This document shows positions 61,821 through 64,000 of a DNA stretch of 64,000 bases, piece after piece. Each line of letters starts with the position of its first letter. The first letter of the stretch is position 1. The DNA comes from Novipirellula galeiformis. GTDB taxonomy: Bacteria; Planctomycetota; Planctomycetia; Pirellulales; Pirellulaceae. A program made the position numbers and the translations under genes. The notes under the pieces are model-generated. The model saw only the letters and a program-made list of their open reading frames with translations. It made no database searches and was not told the origin of the DNA. The DNA is taken from assembly GCF_007860095.1 (NCBI RefSeq), contig NZ_SJPT01000011.1, forward strand, positions 62,001 to 126,000, given 5' to 3'.

Positions 61821-64000
61821 ATGGATTGGCAGATGACCCAGCAAACCCCCAAACGTTCACACGCCGCTATTCCGACATCGCCTTCGCCCCGCTCGGCACG
61901 TTGGCGTCGCGCTATGCTTGGAGTGTTGATCGCAGCGACCAGCAGCGGAAGCATGGGGCCACTGATCGCGGGCAGTCCAAACTTTCCCTTCTTCACCGCC
62001 AGTCGCATTCACAGCGTGAGTGAAACGTCAGCGGCGCAAACGTCAGCGGACTCGATGATCCAGCCGACCACGTTTGCCAGCGAATCGGAACCCAACAAGG
62101 CGAGTTCCCCGGCGCCGGGATCGGTGTTGGCAATCGCAGCCCCCGAGGGCTACGGCGTCTTCGACGAATCACGCCCGATCGTCTATTTGACCTTAGCCGA
62201 AGCGCGAGCGCGGGTGTTGGACTCGAACCCCGAGCTCGACAGTTTTTCGAATGCTCTCGCTGCGATCGCCGAGAACGTGACGATCGCCGATGCTGACTTT
62301 GATGGCCGGGTCGGCGTCGATATCCAAGGTGGCAAGCTCGATCGCCAACTCAGCAACTCGATCCAAACCTTTGGTTTGCCCACCAACGAATTGCAAACCG
62401 ATTTTTTGCGAGCGGTCGACGGCAACATGCTGTCCTACACTCAACGCACCCGTAGCGGGGGCGAATTCCTGCTGGGCTACAACAACGACTATACCTACCT
62501 GACCCCCGCCGGTCCGGACGTGTTGGTGAACCCGGCATGGGACGCGGATCTTAACTTTCGCTTCAGCCAACAACTCGCTCAAGGGCGTCGGCGTGTCATC
62601 AACGAATCTCCGATTCAATTGGCCCGACTCGCCTACACGTCGCTAAGTGCGGACTTGCGAGCCCGCATCAATACCAATTTCCGCGACGTCGAAATTGCTT
62701 ATTGGAACTACGCAGGTTTGCATGCGGAAGCCGAAGCGGCACAAGCATCGACGGCGCGGTTCAAGAAACTCGTCGACGGCGAGAAAGCACGATTGGACCT
62801 TCGTGAAGCCACCCTTGTTGATGTGGCCCAAGCCGATGAGCTTTATCAAAATGCTCGGCTGACCGCATTGGATTTGAAACGGACCGCCGATGTCGCTGCG
62901 ATTGAATTGCAACGATTGATGGGGGATTATCGAGGCCGATCGATTCAGCTTGTCCCGGTCGATACACCGCAAGTGGATCCCACGCTCGATTTTAATGAAG
63001 GCATGATCCAATCGGGATTCCGTCCTGAGTTGGAATCGCAACGCACGTTGATTCGCTCGGCGAAATTACGGATCTTGCAAGCACGTGATTTATTGCGTCC
63101 CGATATTCGCGCCAACTTTGGCTACGCCCAAACCGGGCTGGAATCGGATCTCGACGATGCTTGGGACACGATCGGCAACGGAAACTATCAAGATTGGTTT
63201 GTCGGTTTTGAATTCCGCCAATCCGTTGGTCAACGAGCGGCCTACGCCAAAGCACGCCAAGCTTGCCGCTTGCTCGCAGCGGAACAATCCCGACTCGAGG
63301 CGCTTCGCCGCGACGTCGTTGCCGAAGTCAACGCGGCTGCGATCAACATCGATCTTCGTCACGAAGCACTTGAAATCAGCTCCCAGCGAGTGATTGCAGC
63401 CACCGCACAAATCGACGGTCGCTCCGAATTGTTTGCTCAGAAAAAAGCGGACATCGACTTGCTGCTTCGCAGTAACCAAACCTTGATTGACGCACAACGC
63501 ACCGCGATCCAAGCGACCTACGGCTACCAACAAGCGTTGGCTCAATGGCGTTTCTCGACCGGAACGATTGATCGAGCGGCACTGGGAATGAACACCACGT
63601 TGGAATCGTCGATCGATTCATTCGAAATGACGCCTTCCTCGACGGACCAACCGGGGACGCCATCGACCGCCGACGAAGCGGCCACCGACGAAGCGGCCGC
63701 CAAGAAGAAGCAGGAATCGGCGAAGAAGCAGGAATCGGTTATCGAAGCCCCGCCGGCACCCAAGTCGAAGGCCAAGTCCAACGAGAGCAAAGCACAGCCG
63801 ACTCCCGCACCGGCACCCGCACCGGCACCGGCACCCAAGGCTGCAGAACCGGCCCCGGCGGCTCCGGCGCCAGCCCTGGACGCCCCAGCCGTAGACGATG
63901 CAGCCGTAGACGATGCTGCCGCTTATCCTTGGAAGGGGTTCGAGCCCGTGGTTTCGACTCCCTACGCCCCCAGCTGGGTTGAGGACTCGGACTTGATGGG
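61821..64000 (+). CDS. TolC-family outer-membrane efflux protein with Ala/Pro-rich tail (cut by window end)
   Basis: More than 726 codons, open to the last base. ATG 61821 and ATG 61833 are in frame. After a basic N-terminus comes a signal-like segment (RRAMLGVLIAATSSGSMG) and an 80-residue linker. Two TolC-type helical repeats follow: VYLTLAEARARVLDSNPELD to RLAYTSLSADLRARINTNF, and MIQSGFRPELESQRTLIRSA to LIDAQRTAIQATYGYQQAL. The tail from about residue 610 is Ala/Pro/Lys-rich and repetitive (EAATDEAAA, PAPAPAPAPAPK, AVDDAAVDDAAA). It differs from czcC in lacking a lipobox. Its partner adaptor and pump may lie past the window. Confidence 0.88.
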   Translation, partial: MDWQMTQQTPKRSHAAIPTSPSPRSARWRRAMLGVLIAATSSGSMGPLIAGSPNFPFFTASRIHSVSETSAAQTSADSMIQPTTFASESEPNKASSPAPGSVLAIAAPEGYGVFDESRPIVYLTLAEARARVLDSNPELDSFSNALAAIAENVTIADADFDGRVGVDIQGGKLDRQLSNSIQTFGLPTNELQTDFLRAVDGNMLSYTQRTRSGGEFLLGYNNDYTYLTPAGPDVLVNPAWDADLNFRFSQQLAQGRRRVINESPIQLARLAYTSLSADLRARINTNFRDVEIAYWNYAGLHAEAEAAQASTARFKKLVDGEKARLDLREATLVDVAQADELYQNARLTALDLKRTADVAAIELQRLMGDYRGRSIQLVPVDTPQVDPTLDFNEGMIQSGFRPELESQRTLIRSAKLRILQARDLLRPDIRANFGYAQTGLESDLDDAWDTIGNGNYQDWFVGFEFRQSVGQRAAYAKARQACRLLAAEQSRLEALRRDVVAEVNAAAINIDLRHEALEISSQRVIAATAQIDGRSELFAQKKADIDLLLRSNQTLIDAQRTAIQATYGYQQALAQWRFSTGTIDRAALGMNTTLESSIDSFEMTPSSTDQPGTPSTADEAATDEAAAKKKQESAKKQESVIEAPPAPKSKAKSNESKAQPTPAPAPAPAPAPKAAEPAPAAPAPALDAPAVDDAAVDDAAAYPWKGFEPVVSTPYAPSWVEDSDLM

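Noticed and set aside
1-64000. tRNA, rRNA, tmRNA or known riboswitch
   Set aside because: I scanned gene-free stretches by eye for cloverleaf arms with a TTCGANNC loop and for common riboswitch cores and saw none. A tRNAscan-SE or Infernal run would be decisive.

Overview
The window looks like chromosomal DNA of a planctomycete of the Rhodopirellula / Pirellulaceae type. I infer this from gene content: a DUF1592 plus DUF1552 pair with haem CxxCH motifs, a 1032-residue PVC-type cytochrome with a beta-propeller and HEAT repeats, a very large secreted polysaccharide-lyase-like protein, TadE/TadG proteins without a full Tad locus, widely spaced mostly single genes, moderately high GC, and extragenic palindromic repeats. 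No rRNA, tRNA, CRISPR array, integrase or transposase was recognised.

Layout. 0-9 kb: a secreted HExxH protein, a DUF2461 protein, glutamine-dependent NAD synthetase, a two-gene unit resembling split and degenerate glutamate-synthase modules (an FMN-barrel-like protein and a GXGXG protein), and two tandem purine nucleoside phosphorylase paralogues. 9-16 kb: a HerA/FtsK-like ATPase, an endonuclease/exonuclease/phosphatase-family protein and a membrane-fused spermidine-synthase-like protein. 16-24 kb: a heavy-metal RND efflux locus on the minus strand (CzcC, Cys/His-rich secreted protein, CzcB, CzcA, His-rich lipoprotein), with a CDF zinc-type exporter at 29 kb. 24-29 kb: the DUF1592/DUF1552 pair. 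30-33 kb: a four-gene TadE/TadG-type surface-protein operon. 33-42 kb: glycosyltransferase, DciA-like protein, RimB and RimK (RimK carries an RCK_C-like tail), asparagine synthetase, Ser/Thr kinase, zinc alcohol dehydrogenase and a stand-alone M41-type peptidase domain. 42-49 kb: type III glutamine synthetase behind a sigma-54-like promoter, then a PL26-like secreted enzyme. 49-53 kb: an LRR protein and a NYN-LOTUS protein lying between two arrays of a roughly 210-230 bp repeat with nested palindromes. 53-64 kb: gamma-glutamyltransferase, a hexulose-6-phosphate-synthase-like protein, the PVC cytochrome, soluble transhydrogenase SthA, a nitrilase-family amidohydrolase, and a TolC-family protein cut by the window end.

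Nitrogen handling is a recurrent theme: glutamine synthetase III, NAD synthetase, asparagine synthetase, GltS-like modules, nitrilase and GGT. Sigma-54-like sites in front of glnN and, more weakly, in front of the GltS-like pair suggest common control. The most unusual items are the degenerate GltS pair, the purine phosphorylase paralogue with MTAP-like substitutions, the two uncharacterised accessory proteins of the metal-efflux locus, and the structured repeat arrays around the LRR and NYN-LOTUS genes. All functions are inferred from sequence motifs read by eye; no database search was run.
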